Part shown: piece by piece, positions 1-8,917 of the stretch | Position numbering within the stretch: the first letter of the stretch is position 1 | Layout of the letters: each line of letters opens with the position of its first letter | Assembly (NCBI RefSeq): GCF_039545135.1 | Contig: NZ_BAABRU010000002.1 | Span: 124,001 to 188,000 of the forward strand | Direction of reading: 5' to 3' | DNA: 64,000 nucleotides | From: Herpetosiphon gulosus | Lineage (GTDB): Bacteria; Chloroflexota; Chloroflexia; Chloroflexales; Herpetosiphonaceae | Made by a program: the position numbers and the translations under genes | Notes under the pieces: generated by a model | Told to the model about the DNA's origin: nothing | What the model saw: the letters and a program-made list of their open reading frames with translations, nothing else | Databases searched by the model: none

Positions 1-252
1 CGCCGCCGTCCTACCAACACTGTGCCGACTGCTCCCAAAGCTTTGTTTAAAGTCATTCGCGCCGGGTTTAGCCAAGCCCGTAAAAAGCTAATTAATTCGT
101 TGACTGGTGGTTTGGCTGGTCAAGGCTTTGGCAAGGAGCAAGTGCTGGCGGCCATTGTTCAGGCCGAAATTGACCCAAATCTACGGGCTGAGGTGCTGAC
201 CTTGGAGCAATGGGCCAAATTAACCGAAACGTTGGGCATCGCTACCAAATAA
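1..252 (+). CDS. rsmA: 16S rRNA dimethyladenosine transferase, C-terminal fragment
   Basis: Only the last 83 residues lie in the window; the frame is open to base 1, so the start is outside. The family (RsmA/KsgA) dimethylates two adjacent adenines near the 3' end of 16S rRNA during small-subunit maturation. What is visible is the C-terminal helical domain, with the family pattern F-x-V-x-R-x-x-F-S-Q-x-R-K-K-L-x-N-S-L about 25 residues into the fragment, followed by the usual short helices. The SAM-binding motifs are off the window, so the call rests on this tail alone. The last 11 bases overlap the convergent LuxR-type gene. An internal GTG at 22 is in frame but is unlikely to be a real start. 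Confidence 0.85.
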   Translation, partial: RRRPTNTVPTAPKALFKVIRAGFSQARKKLINSLTGGLAGQGFGKEQVLAAIVQAEIDPNLRAEVLTLEQWAKLTETLGIATK

Positions 253-841
253 TTAAGCCGCGTTGAGCGCCAACCCGAATTGCTTCAGTCCGTGAGCTAA
301 CATCCAACTTGCTGAGCAAAGCTGAAACATGAAATTTGACGGTATGCTCGCTGATGATTAAGCGCTGAGCGATTTGGCGATTAGTCAAGCCCTCGGCCAG
401 CAGTTGTAGCACTTCGTGTTCGCGCTCGCTCAGTTGGGTATCCCAAGGTTCTGGTTGGGGTGGGCTGTGAATTTGGGCCAAAATTGTTGGCGATAGCACA
501 CATAAACCAAGCTGGAGAGCTTGCAAACTGGCCCAAATTTCTTGCGGGTAAGCATCGGTTGAAACCACACCCCATGCCCGTTGCTGTGGCATGGGGTGTG
601 GTAATTCTTGGCTAATCAATAAAATCGCAGGTTGATCGTTGGTTTGCTGCAAAAGCAAGGGCAGCGCTTGATCATCGAGCAAAATCACTACATCGACAAC
701 TCCCAATTGTTCGATTAATGGCTCAATGGTTGGTGCTGCTGCCACAATTTCGGCCTCGTACTCGGCCAACACGCTGCGCATACCCGCGCGAGTTAGCGTC
801 GTTCCACCAATCAACATGAGTTTTAATCCTGCTTCGCTCAA
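242..841 (-). CDS. LuxR/NarL-type regulator with degenerate receiver
   Basis: 199 aa. The C-terminal third is a clear LuxR-type helix-turn-helix (LSEREHEVLQLLAEGL, then NRQIAQRL and SEHTVKFHVS). The N-terminal half has the length and secondary-structure rhythm of a response-regulator receiver, but the acidic pair that normally ends the first strand is replaced by Gly-Gly (LMLIGGTTLTRAGM), and no clear T/S...K pair follows. It is therefore probably a pseudo-receiver that does not use ordinary Mg-dependent aspartyl phosphorylation. The start is TTG, 3 bases after the stop of the upstream HtrA-like gene, so the two are almost certainly co-transcribed and coupled. An ATG eight codons later is possible but would cut the first strand. 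Target genes unknown. Confidence 0.8.
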   Translation of the reverse strand: MSEAGLKLMLIGGTTLTRAGMRSVLAEYEAEIVAAAPTIEPLIEQLGVVDVVILLDDQALPLLLQQTNDQPAILLISQELPHPMPQQRAWGVVSTDAYPQEIWASLQALQLGLCVLSPTILAQIHSPPQPEPWDTQLSEREHEVLQLLAEGLTNRQIAQRLIISEHTVKFHVSALLSKLDVSSRTEAIRVGAQRGLIIW

Positions 842-844
842 GGG

Positions 845-1720
845 CTATTTTGCTCCAATTGTGATGCTCAGGTTTTGCAATTGGCCAGCTCGCAGCACAT
901 CAAGCGTTACGGTTTTGCCCGCCCGATCGCTTGCCAAGAGCATTTGCAAATCGCGGGGTTCGTTGAGTTCATGGCCATCTAAGCCGACCAAAATATCGCC
1001 AACCAACAAGCCAGCGTGTTGGGCTGGGCTATCGGCTTCGACACTAATCACCAATAGACCAGTCGCTTGGTTGCGGCCAGCGCGTTGGTTATCGGGCAAA
1101 TTAACAGTTTGGCTGGCAATCCCGATAAAGCCACGGCGCACGCGACCATGGTTGAGCAAGGTATCAGCGACGCTAGTAAGCACAGCCACTGGAATTGCAA
1201 TTGGTTCGCCGCCAGCAAAGCCTGAGGTAAACAAACCAACGACTTCGCCTTTAACGTTGACCAAGCCGCCACCTGAGAAGCCTGGGTACGGCGTGGCATC
1301 GGTGCGCAAATATTGCGCCAATGTACCACGGCGGGTTGGGACTGGGCCGCCAATCGCATTAATAATACCAAAACTGGCTTGCACGCTGCTTGGGCGACCG
1401 ACTGCTAAAGCCAATTGACCAACCCGTGGCTCGGTTTTGGCCAAGGTTGCGGGGGTAAAATTAGCGTTGGGCACACGCAATAAAGCCACATCACTGCTCG
1501 GATCGCGACCAACTACGTGAGCTTGATACTCTGTGCCGTCTGGCCCAACCACCTTGATATGCTCATCGCGTTGGATGACATGATCGGCGGTTAAGACCAA
1601 ATCGGCTTGCCACATGATTCCGCTAGCACTTTGGCGGCGGCGGGCGTAGATCGTCACGATGCCAGCGCCACTCTGTTCAACCGCATCGGCGAGTTCGCTC
1701 GAAAATTCCTGTAAACTCAT
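845..1720 (-). CDS. HtrA-like S1C serine protease with PDZ domain, cytoplasmic
   Basis: 291 aa. Residues 20-190 form a trypsin-like S1C protease: His47 in TADHVI, Asp77 in SSDVALLRV and Ser149 in PGFSGGGLV make the triad. Residues about 195-288 are a PDZ domain (FIGI at its start, then SPAQHAGLLVGDILVGLDG), which in this family binds C-termini of substrates or partners. No signal peptide or membrane anchor is present, unlike most DegP/HtrA proteins, so it probably acts in the cytoplasm. A good AGGAGG lies five bases before the ATG. It is the first gene of a two-gene operon with the LuxR-type regulator, which suggests proteolysis linked to transcriptional control (inference). Confidence 0.88.
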   Translation of the reverse strand: MSLQEFSSELADAVEQSGAGIVTIYARRRQSASGIMWQADLVLTADHVIQRDEHIKVVGPDGTEYQAHVVGRDPSSDVALLRVPNANFTPATLAKTEPRVGQLALAVGRPSSVQASFGIINAIGGPVPTRRGTLAQYLRTDATPYPGFSGGGLVNVKGEVVGLFTSGFAGGEPIAIPVAVLTSVADTLLNHGRVRRGFIGIASQTVNLPDNQRAGRNQATGLLVISVEADSPAQHAGLLVGDILVGLDGHELNEPRDLQMLLASDRAGKTVTLDVLRAGQLQNLSITIGAK

Positions 1721-1855
1721 AACAGCCTCCTAAATTGATTAACTGTTGAGCAGTATAGCCAACCACAATCTGCTTGAGATCAGTCAGTTAGCGAGGTTTC
1801 AACCTAGCCAAACGCCTAGTTGGCATCCTTCGTTGCATGAACCACGGTGAATTGG

Positions 1856-1970
1856 CCCCTCACCCCAACCCCTCTCCCACAGCGGCGGGAGAGGGGCGAT
1901 CTACCGCCATAATATGGTAGTTCCCCCTCGCCTGCTGGGCGGGAGAGGGGGCTAGGGGGTGAGGGCATGC
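1856..1970. repeat. GC-rich nested palindromic intergenic repeat, copy 1
   Basis: About 115 bases with two inner hairpins (arms around CCCCTCTCCC and GGGAGAGGGG, then CCCCCTCGCC and GGCGGGAGAGGGGG) inside an outer pair CCCTCACCCC / GGGGGTGAGGG. A second copy with the same end GGTGAGGGCATGC is at 32493-32600. It lies between the divergent starts of the HtrA-like and sirtuin genes. Function unknown. Confidence 0.8.
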
Positions 1971-2089
1971 AAACTTCTATACTAGTTGATCGGCACAGAA
2001 CGCGGTACAATAGAGTTGAAGATGTCGTGATGATATCTGGATTTTAACCTGCACCATGCTGGTGCTAACTTCAATGCGGAAGATGAATC

Positions 2090-2824
2090 ATGGTGTTATC
2101 ACTTGATCTACGGCGCTATCGCAATATCGTCGTATTGACGGGGGCGGGAATTTCGGTCGCTTCAGGGGTGCGACCGTTTCGCGGCCCGAATGGAGTCTGG
2201 AACGAGTGGGATATTGAACGCTGCGCCACCCGCACAGCACTGGAGCAATCTCCCCAGTCGGTTTGGCAAGCTTTTGGGCCATTACGCAGCCAGCTACAAA
2301 CGACTCAGCCCAACGCCGCCCATCGAGCTTTGGCTCGCTTTGAACAATCGTTAGGCAAGCATCAACGTTTTACCCTCATCACCCAAAATATTGATGGCTT
2401 GCACCAACTCGCTGGCAGCCGCAATTTGGTCGAGTTTCATGGGAGCCTGCGCCAAAGCCGCTGTAGCGACGAGCAATGTGACCAACCAAGTTTTGTTGAT
2501 CAGCGGGCGCACATCCAAACCCTGCCGCTCTGCCCAACCTGTGGCAAGCCTTTACGGCCAGATATTGTGCTGTTTGAAGAGGCGATTCCAGCTTGGGCCG
2601 AAACCCAAGCCAAACGCAGCCTGCGCGAATGTGATTTCTTTTTGGCAGTCGGCACATCGGGCACGGTGTTTCCAGCGGCAGCCTTTGCGCGTACAGCTCA
2701 AATGCTGGGTGCACGCACGATGTTGGTCAATTTGGAGCCACATGCTGCCGACGATTTAGCCTTTGAAGAACAGCAGATCGGGCGAGCCGAAGAGCTATTA
2801 CCGACGTTGCTAGGAGTTGCTTAG
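2090..2824 (+). CDS. Sir2-family NAD-dependent protein deacylase
   Basis: 244 aa, the usual length for a bacterial sirtuin (CobB type). It removes acyl groups from lysines, using NAD and releasing nicotinamide and O-acyl-ADP-ribose. Visible motifs are GAGIS near residue 18, TQNIDGLH near 97 with the catalytic His shortly after in EFHGS, a Cys4 zinc site (CSDEQC and CPTC), and GTSGTVFPAA for NAD binding. Its last 15 bases overlap the convergent lipoprotein gene. Class III features (Ala/Tyr/Arg for succinyl-lysine) were not established here. Start ATG at 2090 puts GAGIS at the normal distance from the N-terminus. Confidence 0.92.
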   Translation: MVLSLDLRRYRNIVVLTGAGISVASGVRPFRGPNGVWNEWDIERCATRTALEQSPQSVWQAFGPLRSQLQTTQPNAAHRALARFEQSLGKHQRFTLITQNIDGLHQLAGSRNLVEFHGSLRQSRCSDEQCDQPSFVDQRAHIQTLPLCPTCGKPLRPDIVLFEEAIPAWAETQAKRSLRECDFFLAVGTSGTVFPAAAFARTAQMLGARTMLVNLEPHAADDLAFEEQQIGRAEELLPTLLGVA

Positions 2825-3334
2825 CTGAATTGTGACTGGTAATTGTTCAACCGACGAGGTACAGTAACCTTTGCTGCTACAGAGCATAAACGTCAGCAAA
2901 ATTTGCTGATTCAGCTGTTGCCGATCAAGCTCAACTGGCATGCGTAAGGTTACTGGTCCCGCTGGGTAAATCAACAATTTGGCAGTTTCAATTGTTGGGT
3001 CGGGTGCGGCAATCGCATCGGCCACAATCGGCCCGATTGAGCGTAATTGACCAGCCTGCCTAAGCTCAAGCAAGGTTGGCCGACCCAAGCCATCCACGCC
3101 GTTGCGCGGCAAATCTTTGGAATATAAGTGCAAATGTGGTTCTTTAGGTTGGTAGGTTGCGGCTAAAATCATCTGGTTGGTGTGATCGCGTTCTAGGCGC
3201 AACTCGACTTGGGCGTGCTGGCTATCGACCGTTTGCAACACCTCGATCACCTGATAGGGCGCTTGCGGCGTAATAATCTCCGCGCCACAACTGGCTAAAA
3301 TCAAGATCAACACCAACCAAATTGATTTTTGCAT
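2810..3334 (-). CDS. Putative lipoprotein
   Basis: 174 aa. Residues 1-16 form a short lipoprotein signal peptide ending in the lipobox LASC, so Cys16 is probably lipidated and the protein sits on the outer face of the membrane. The remainder (about 158 residues) is predicted soluble and mostly beta; a Cys-containing stretch (LCSSKGYCTSS) lies near the C-terminus and could form a disulfide. No family recognised. It is the third gene of a minus-strand set (VOC protein, zinc-ribbon-like protein, this) with its ATG immediately after the upstream stop (TAAATG), so coupled translation is likely. Confidence 0.75.
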   Translation of the reverse strand: MQKSIWLVLILILASCGAEIITPQAPYQVIEVLQTVDSQHAQVELRLERDHTNQMILAATYQPKEPHLHLYSKDLPRNGVDGLGRPTLLELRQAGQLRSIGPIVADAIAAPDPTIETAKLLIYPAGPVTLRMPVELDRQQLNQQILLTFMLCSSKGYCTSSVEQLPVTIQLSNS

Positions 3335-3967
3335 TTAGACAATCTCCGCTTTGAGGGTTTTAATCGCATCCCAGACATGCCAAACGACGCTATGCTCAGG
3401 GTATTGGCGGCGGTTGGCGGCGCTAATCGGTTGGCCTAGGCGGGTCATTTTGCCTTGGCGATCAACCGGACGGCGGCCAACTACGGGCGCAGCTTCCGAG
3501 CGTGGTGCAGGAAAATAACTCTGACCAATTGGTACTGGCGTATGAAATTGCCAATGGCCCAGCGCACCATAATCAACATTCAACACATACAAACTATAAT
3601 AATCGTTTTCGAGGCCTTCGCGTTGGCATTTCGCGCAGCCGCCAGAAAGTTCAGCATATTCAGCGGGCGACAGATTGCCTCGGCGAGCTTGATTACGGCA
3701 ATTTTCGCAGAGCCAAATTCGCGTTTTAGGCGTTGGGCCTTCGAGAATACCCAAGCTAACCGAGGGCGATTCGCTGAGATACAGCGTTTGAATCGCCCGT
3801 TCTTTGAGCAAATAGAGGGATTGCGCCCGATCAAAGGCGCTGAGGTCTTCACGGCTAGGCGTGCGTTCGGATTTGGGGTCAGTTTCGTAGAACGTGGCCC
3901 ATTCATCAAGCAATTTCAACCAACGACACAAACCGACAATTGGCGGTTCTTCAATGACAGTACTCAA
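3335..3967 (-). CDS. Conserved-looking protein with two CxxC pairs
   Basis: 210 aa, no recognised family. Two cysteine pairs about 20 residues apart (CENC and CAKC in the middle of the protein) look like a structural zinc site. The C-terminal part is rich in aromatic residues (WQFHTP, VVWHVWDAI). The start is TTG at 3967, supported by GAGGAGG five bases upstream; it lies 9 bases after the VOC gene and directly abuts the lipoprotein gene, so the three form an operon. No signal peptide or membrane segment, so cytoplasmic. Confidence 0.7.
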   Translation of the reverse strand: MSTVIEEPPIVGLCRWLKLLDEWATFYETDPKSERTPSREDLSAFDRAQSLYLLKERAIQTLYLSESPSVSLGILEGPTPKTRIWLCENCRNQARRGNLSPAEYAELSGGCAKCQREGLENDYYSLYVLNVDYGALGHWQFHTPVPIGQSYFPAPRSEAAPVVGRRPVDRQGKMTRLGQPISAANRRQYPEHSVVWHVWDAIKTLKAEIV

Positions 3968-3976
3968 CGAGCCTCC

Positions 3977-4357
3977 TCAATCGAGCGGCGCAAACAAATC
4001 AATCAAATTTCCATCGGGATCAAGCACCACTGCATAACGCTGACCCCAAAAGGCATCCCATGGATCTTTTGAACCACGATAACCTGCTGCTAAAATCTTA
4101 GCATAGAGTTGGTCAACTGCCGCAGGGCTAGCACATTTGAAGGCGAGACCCATGCGATGGCCGCGTGGCTCCTGCCAATCGCTTTGCAATTGTTTCATCA
4201 AGGCTTGGCTATCCCAAGCGAGGCGCATGCCATTGGGCAAGGTTGTTTCAACATGATCTTCGCCACCAGGATCGCTGGGCAAGTCCAAATCGAACAACCG
4301 ATAAAAATCCAAGGCCTTAGCCATATCGGCAACCACAATTCCAATCATATCAAACAT
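3977..4357 (-). CDS. VOC (glyoxalase/bleomycin-resistance) family protein
   Basis: 126 aa, one VOC domain: strand pattern beginning DMIGIVVADMAKALDFYR and ending with AVVLDPDGNLIDLF. Family members are metal-dependent lyases, dioxygenases or drug-binding proteins; substrate cannot be told from sequence. The start chosen is the ATG at 4357, because GGAGGG sits just upstream; an ATG nine codons earlier (4384) lacks such a site and adds residues outside the domain. First gene of the three-gene minus-strand operon. Confidence 0.85.
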   Translation of the reverse strand: MFDMIGIVVADMAKALDFYRLFDLDLPSDPGGEDHVETTLPNGMRLAWDSQALMKQLQSDWQEPRGHRMGLAFKCASPAAVDQLYAKILAAGYRGSKDPWDAFWGQRYAVVLDPDGNLIDLFAPLD

Positions 4358-4696
4358 GTGCACCCTCCGTTGAATTACAAACATTTGTGCTATTATACAC
4401 CCTGACCTATCGTTGCTCCAAACGATGCCCTAGATCAATTGCTGTTAGTACTTTGGCTGTGAGCTACTAGCCTAGTTGGCATTTTAAATTGATGCTAAAT
4501 CAGCTATAGCGTTTATCAATTAATTAAATAATCAACCTAAAATGACTCCCAATGGTCATAGCATTATCACAGTACCACCAGATTAGATATTTTATTGAGA
4601 GAATAAAGTACTAGCAAATTAATTGTTTATAATCTTCAATCAGCGCATAATTCTTTCAAGTTATTTGTCTCTGCATTTTTTTGAAGGATTATGCTC
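4358..4696. other. AT-rich intergenic region between divergent genes
   Basis: About 340 bases without a convincing gene. It is clearly richer in A/T than its neighbours and probably holds the promoters of the VOC operon and of the secreted repeat protein. No repeat or RNA structure was recognised. Confidence 0.6.
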
Positions 4697-6085
4697 ATGC
4701 TTAGAGTGAAGATTTTGCTAATTGCAATTATTTTTCTGCTAAATTATCCATTTAATCAGGTAAATGCTCAAAAATTAGCCAATTTACCACCAAAAATCAT
4801 AAATGAGCAACTTGATAGTGATAGCGATAGTTTAACTAATAGTTGGGAAACCAACCACCAACTTAACCCCTATAGTGCGCTTGGCGACGATGGCGCGGCG
4901 GGCGATCCCGATTACGATGGCTTAACCAATGCCAATGAGCAAATTTATGCTACCAATCCGCGTAACCCTGATAGTGATGCTGATGGGATGAATGATGGTT
5001 GGGAAGTGCGCTACGGACTGAATCCGACCAGCGCACTTGGCGATCATGGAGCCACAGGCGATGCTGATCGCGATGGCTTGACCAATCAAGAAGAATTATT
5101 TAGTAATACCCATCCAACCAATCCTGATACTGATGGCGATGGTTTACGTGATGGCTGGGAAGTCGATCATCAATTTTCGCCAATTAATCCTGCTGGTTAT
5201 CACGGTGGTGCAGGCGATGTTGATACTGATAATCTGAATAACCTTCAAGAGCATACCGCTGCTACCAACCCACGCCACCCTGATAGCGATGGCGATGGCC
5301 TGCCCGATGGCTTGGAAATTGAGCATGGTTCGAATCCCCTAGATTGCGAGTTGGATGCTGATGCAGATGGTTTGGAGAATCAACCAGAATTAGCTTTAGC
5401 AACCAATCCATTTAATCCTGATAGCGATGGTGATGGTTTGCCCGATGGCTGGGAAGTGGCGCAACAGCTCAATCCCTTGAGTGTTGCTGGTATTCATGGA
5501 GCCAATGGCGATGGCGATGCTGATAGTTTGAGCCACTTGCAAGAATATTTGCATCAAACCAACCCCCATCAGGCCGATAGCGATGGCGATGGCTTACTCG
5601 ATGGCTGGGAAGTGCAGCATCATTTGAACCCGCTCAGTAGCTTGGCCAATGATGGAGCCAACGCCGACCCTGATGGCGATTCGCTGAACAACCTTGCTGA
5701 ACAAGGCTTTGCCACCAACCCACGCAGCGCCGATAGTGATAATGACCAATTGCCCGATGCCTGGGAATTGCAACAGCAGCTTGATCCATTGCTGGCAGGT
5801 GGCGAAGTTGGCACAAATGGTGATCCTGATGCTGATGCTTTGACCAACTTGGCTGAATATCGTAATAGCACCCGACCGTTGTTGGCCGATAGCGACGACG
5901 ATGGATTAAACGATGGTTGGGAAGTGCGGTATACGCTTGATCCGCTTGATGGATTTGGAGTAAACGGAGCCAATGGCGACCCCGATGGCGATGGCATGAA
6001 TAATTTAATTGAATTGCAACGCCAAACTCACCCTTTGCAGGCCACCTACCTTGTTATGCTGCCACTTGCCCAACGTTTCTACTAG
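4697..6085 (+). CDS. Secreted calcium-binding (thrombospondin type 3-like) repeat protein
   Basis: 462 aa. A signal peptide covers about residues 1-25 (ILLIAIIFLLNY, ending near NAQ). The rest is eight or so tandem repeats of about 50 residues, each with DSDGDGLxDGWEVxxxLNP followed by GDPDxDGLTNLxE; the Asp-rich loops are typical calcium-binding sites of thrombospondin type 3/Cadherin-like dockerin loops. One unit near the middle (around DGLEIEHGSNPLDCELDADADGL) is shortened by about ten residues. The last residues, YLVMLPLAQRFY, recall the tail of the beta-helix protein at 58434-59990. ATG at 4697 is preferred because AAGGA is eight bases upstream; ATG at 4691 is too close. Likely extracellular adhesion or surface structure. 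Confidence 0.85.
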   Translation: MLRVKILLIAIIFLLNYPFNQVNAQKLANLPPKIINEQLDSDSDSLTNSWETNHQLNPYSALGDDGAAGDPDYDGLTNANEQIYATNPRNPDSDADGMNDGWEVRYGLNPTSALGDHGATGDADRDGLTNQEELFSNTHPTNPDTDGDGLRDGWEVDHQFSPINPAGYHGGAGDVDTDNLNNLQEHTAATNPRHPDSDGDGLPDGLEIEHGSNPLDCELDADADGLENQPELALATNPFNPDSDGDGLPDGWEVAQQLNPLSVAGIHGANGDGDADSLSHLQEYLHQTNPHQADSDGDGLLDGWEVQHHLNPLSSLANDGANADPDGDSLNNLAEQGFATNPRSADSDNDQLPDAWELQQQLDPLLAGGEVGTNGDPDADALTNLAEYRNSTRPLLADSDDDGLNDGWEVRYTLDPLDGFGVNGANGDPDGDGMNNLIELQRQTHPLQATYLVMLPLAQRFY

Positions 6086-6119
6086 CCCACTTGATGTTGA
6101 CCCTCAAAATGGCTGTAGG

Positions 6120-6142
6120 CCTAGCGAAATTGCTAGGTTTAT
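6120..6142 (+). terminator. Short hairpin, possible weak terminator
   Basis: CCTAGC-GAAATT-GCTAGG followed by TTTATT, 35 bases after the stop of the repeat protein. Only six base pairs, so weak. Confidence 0.4.
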
Positions 6143-6158
6143 TGCCATTTAAACTTGG

Positions 6159-6164
6159 TATAAT
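6159..6164 (+). promoter_or_regulatory. -10 box (TATAAT) of glycosyltransferase gene
   Basis: A perfect TATAAT 52 bases before the ATG at 6216, with no good -35 hexamer at normal spacing. A clear ribosome site (ATAGGAG) follows before the start. Confidence 0.5.
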
Positions 6165-6215
6165 GGCCCAACAACGTTGTTTGAGACCTGACTCAATCAT
6201 AGGAGTAGAGCATCC

Positions 6216-7415
6216 ATGCGCGTCTTGATGTTGGCTTGGGAATATCCACCGCATATTGTTGGCGGGATGGGCAAGCATATTGCCGAGTTGGTTCCAGTGC
6301 TTGATGCGGCTGGGATCGAAGTGCATGTGCTTACACCATGGTTGCGTGGCGGCCCACAACATGAGCGTTTTGGCATGCACAGCCATATTTGGCGAGTTCA
6401 GCCACCAGCTATGCCCGATTATGGTTTTGTTTCGTTTACCCAAGAAACCAACCGCTATCTTGAGCGCTTTGCCCACGATTTGGGCAAAACCCATGGCCCA
6501 TTTGATCTGATTCATGGTCATGATTGGCTGACCAGCTATTGTAGCGTCGCCTTGAAATATGCTTGGCATACTCCTTTAATTACGACAATTCATGCAACTG
6601 AGCGTGGGCGTGGACGTGGCTCGCTGGGCGGCGACCATGCCAAAACGATCAATGGCTTGGAATGGTGGTTGGCCCACGAAAGTTGGCGGGTGATTGTGTG
6701 CAGCGATTTTATGGCTGACCAGTTGCATCAATTTTTTGGCACGCCCTTTGATAAACTTGATGTAATTGCCAATGGGGTGAACGTGCCCACGATTGAATGG
6801 CCGAGCCAAGAGCGCCAGCAATTTCGCCAAAAATATGCCGCCGATAACGAAAAAGTAGTGTTTAGTATTGCCCGCATGGTCTACGAAAAAGGCATTCAAG
6901 TGTTGGTTGAGGCAATTCCGCATGTGTTGGCGCAACGTCGCGACATTAAATTCGTAATTGCTGGCATGGGGCCGTTAGCCGAACAATTGCGCAACCGCAG
7001 CCGGGAGTTAGGTATCGATGCGCATGTCTATTGGACGGGCTTCGTGACCGATCAAGATCGCCATTATCTCTACAATGTTGCTGATGTTGCGGTATTTCCC
7101 AGCATCTACGAGCCATTTGGGATTGTAGCCTTGGAAGCGATGGCGGCGCATTGCCCAGTCATTGTTTCGGATACTGGTGGTTTGCGCGAGGTGGTGCAAA
7201 TTCACGAAACTGGCTTAACGGTTTACCCCGATAACCCTGAATCGTTGGCTTGGGGTATTTTGCACACACTAGCTCACCCCGAATGGACACAGCAACGAGT
7301 TGAAAATGCCTTCAAAACTGTGGTTGAGATTTATAATTGGCCATTAATTGCCTGCCAAACCCAAGCGGTCTATCAACGGGTTTGCGACGAGCGTGCAACT
7401 AGTATGTGGGGATGA
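6216..7415 (+). CDS. GT4-family glycosyltransferase
   Basis: 399 aa, two Rossmann-like halves of the GT-B fold. N-terminal motif MLAWEYPPHIVGGMGKHIAEL is shared by glycogen/starch synthase-like and sucrose/mannosyl transferases; the C-terminal half has the nucleotide-sugar motif with the EPFGIVALEAMA loop (E-x7-E) near residue 297 and GMGPL near 250. It transfers a sugar from an activated donor, but donor and acceptor cannot be assigned. Close to family members annotated as glycogen synthase or alpha-maltose-1-phosphate synthase (an alternative). The next gene starts 5 bases after its stop. Confidence 0.85.
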   Translation: MRVLMLAWEYPPHIVGGMGKHIAELVPVLDAAGIEVHVLTPWLRGGPQHERFGMHSHIWRVQPPAMPDYGFVSFTQETNRYLERFAHDLGKTHGPFDLIHGHDWLTSYCSVALKYAWHTPLITTIHATERGRGRGSLGGDHAKTINGLEWWLAHESWRVIVCSDFMADQLHQFFGTPFDKLDVIANGVNVPTIEWPSQERQQFRQKYAADNEKVVFSIARMVYEKGIQVLVEAIPHVLAQRRDIKFVIAGMGPLAEQLRNRSRELGIDAHVYWTGFVTDQDRHYLYNVADVAVFPSIYEPFGIVALEAMAAHCPVIVSDTGGLREVVQIHETGLTVYPDNPESLAWGILHTLAHPEWTQQRVENAFKTVVEIYNWPLIACQTQAVYQRVCDERATSMWG

Positions 7416-7420
7416 ATTGT

Positions 7421-8884
7421 ATGAGTACTGAGGCGTTTCAGGCTGGGGTTGCGGCGCTGAAAAGTGGCAATAAAGCCTTGGCCCGCGAACATCTGATGAA
7501 GGTTGTTGAGCAAGACGAAACCAATGAACAAGCTTGGCTATATCTGGCGGGCGCATTGGAAGATCCCGATGAGATTCGCATTAGTTTAGAAAATGCGCTG
7601 CACATTAATCCGCAGAGTAATCGCGCAAAACAGGGCTTGGAATGGCTGCGCAAGCAACATCCAGCAATTTTTGTCGAGCCAAGCCCCGCCTTGCCTGAGG
7701 CAACCCCACCAGCCTATACTGGAGCAACCCTCGCCTTGGCTGATTTGCCCTTGGCCGATAAACCACTCCCAGGCCAGCCGATCACGCAAACGCCTTTTCC
7801 GACGACCCAACCGCTGGGCCAAGCCCCCTTGCCCGCGACCCAACCGCTTGGGAATGGCCCTTTGCCAGCAACCCAGCAATTGGCTCCCCCAGCCTTAGGC
7901 GAAGTACCCGATGTTTTGCCTTGCCCACGCTGTGGCGCACCAACCCGCTATGTTGATCAGCGTTGCCGTCAGTGTAGTATGAACTTGACGATTAAGGCTG
8001 ATCGTCAAGCCCCATCTAGAGCACCAGCAATAATTGCAGCAATATTAAGCATGTTGCCTGCCTTATTATGGACATTCTTGGCTATCCTTATTTTTGTTGA
8101 TACATTTCAAAATTATAATGATTTCCAAAAAAGCTTAAGAGTTATAGCACCACCAGGTCTAACGCTTCCAGAAGCTCAAAAGAAGCTTCAAGATGAAAAA
8201 GTTGCCAGGTTGGAGGAAGATTTTTCAGAATCGATTACTCCAGTACTTAATCTAGGAGTAGTTTTCTTATTAATTGGGGTATTTGGTATTGTAATGGGAA
8301 TAGCATTAATCCGTCGAAAAAAATATGGTTATTGGGGAACCCTTATTTATAATCTAATTTATGCATTATCTTGGCTTTCACTCTTATTCTCAGTTTTTCG
8401 ATTTGAAAGTTATATAACCCCAATAGCCGAATCTTTTCTCATATCATTTAAAGTTAGCCCGTCAATTCAAAGCCCAGCCGATATTCAAGCGTTTTTTACT
8501 CTAATCAAACAAGTTCTCTTCACCATCGCCAGTTACTATCTTATTATTTTAGTACTAATGATCTTTGCTTGGAAATCTGTCTCGCGGCAGGTTGTGCGGT
8601 TTGTGCCGCAATTCGAAGAATTAGCTGATCCCACTGGGCATTTTAATCGTGGGGTTGTCTATCAAAAGCGTGGGATGTGGTATCTTTCTATGCTAGAGTG
8701 GGAACGAGCAGTCAAGCTCAACCCACGTGATTCGACCTATCGCCATGCCCTAGGCTTGATTTATGAGCAGATGAAGCGGCCTGCTGATGCCTTACAACAA
8801 TTTGAGCAAGCCCTCAGTGAAGATCCCAATAATCTGCGCATTGGCCAAGATCGGGATCGCTTGGTACAAACATTGCGAGCCTAG
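7421..8884 (+). CDS. TPR protein with zinc ribbon and four membrane segments
   Basis: 487 aa. Order: N-terminal TPR-like repeats (1-85), a linker with tandem P-L-P-A-T-Q-P-L-G type units (about 100-160), a zinc ribbon (CPRC...CRQC, about 166-184), four predicted transmembrane helices (about 205-228, 275-298, 305-327, 365-385) and a C-terminal TPR pair (400-480). The start at 7421 has GGGGA eight bases before it; an ATG at 7406 would overlap the upstream gene. Bases of about 8010-8570 coding for the membrane part are much richer in A/T and in A/T-ending codons than the flanks, suggesting a domain of different history. Function unknown; probably a membrane scaffold. Confidence 0.75.
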   Translation: MSTEAFQAGVAALKSGNKALAREHLMKVVEQDETNEQAWLYLAGALEDPDEIRISLENALHINPQSNRAKQGLEWLRKQHPAIFVEPSPALPEATPPAYTGATLALADLPLADKPLPGQPITQTPFPTTQPLGQAPLPATQPLGNGPLPATQQLAPPALGEVPDVLPCPRCGAPTRYVDQRCRQCSMNLTIKADRQAPSRAPAIIAAILSMLPALLWTFLAILIFVDTFQNYNDFQKSLRVIAPPGLTLPEAQKKLQDEKVARLEEDFSESITPVLNLGVVFLLIGVFGIVMGIALIRRKKYGYWGTLIYNLIYALSWLSLLFSVFRFESYITPIAESFLISFKVSPSIQSPADIQAFFTLIKQVLFTIASYYLIILVLMIFAWKSVSRQVVRFVPQFEELADPTGHFNRGVVYQKRGMWYLSMLEWERAVKLNPRDSTYRHALGLIYEQMKRPADALQQFEQALSEDPNNLRIGQDRDRLVQTLRA

Positions 8885-8917
8885 GTTGAGCCATGGCTTT
8901 TTATAAGCGAGGCATGC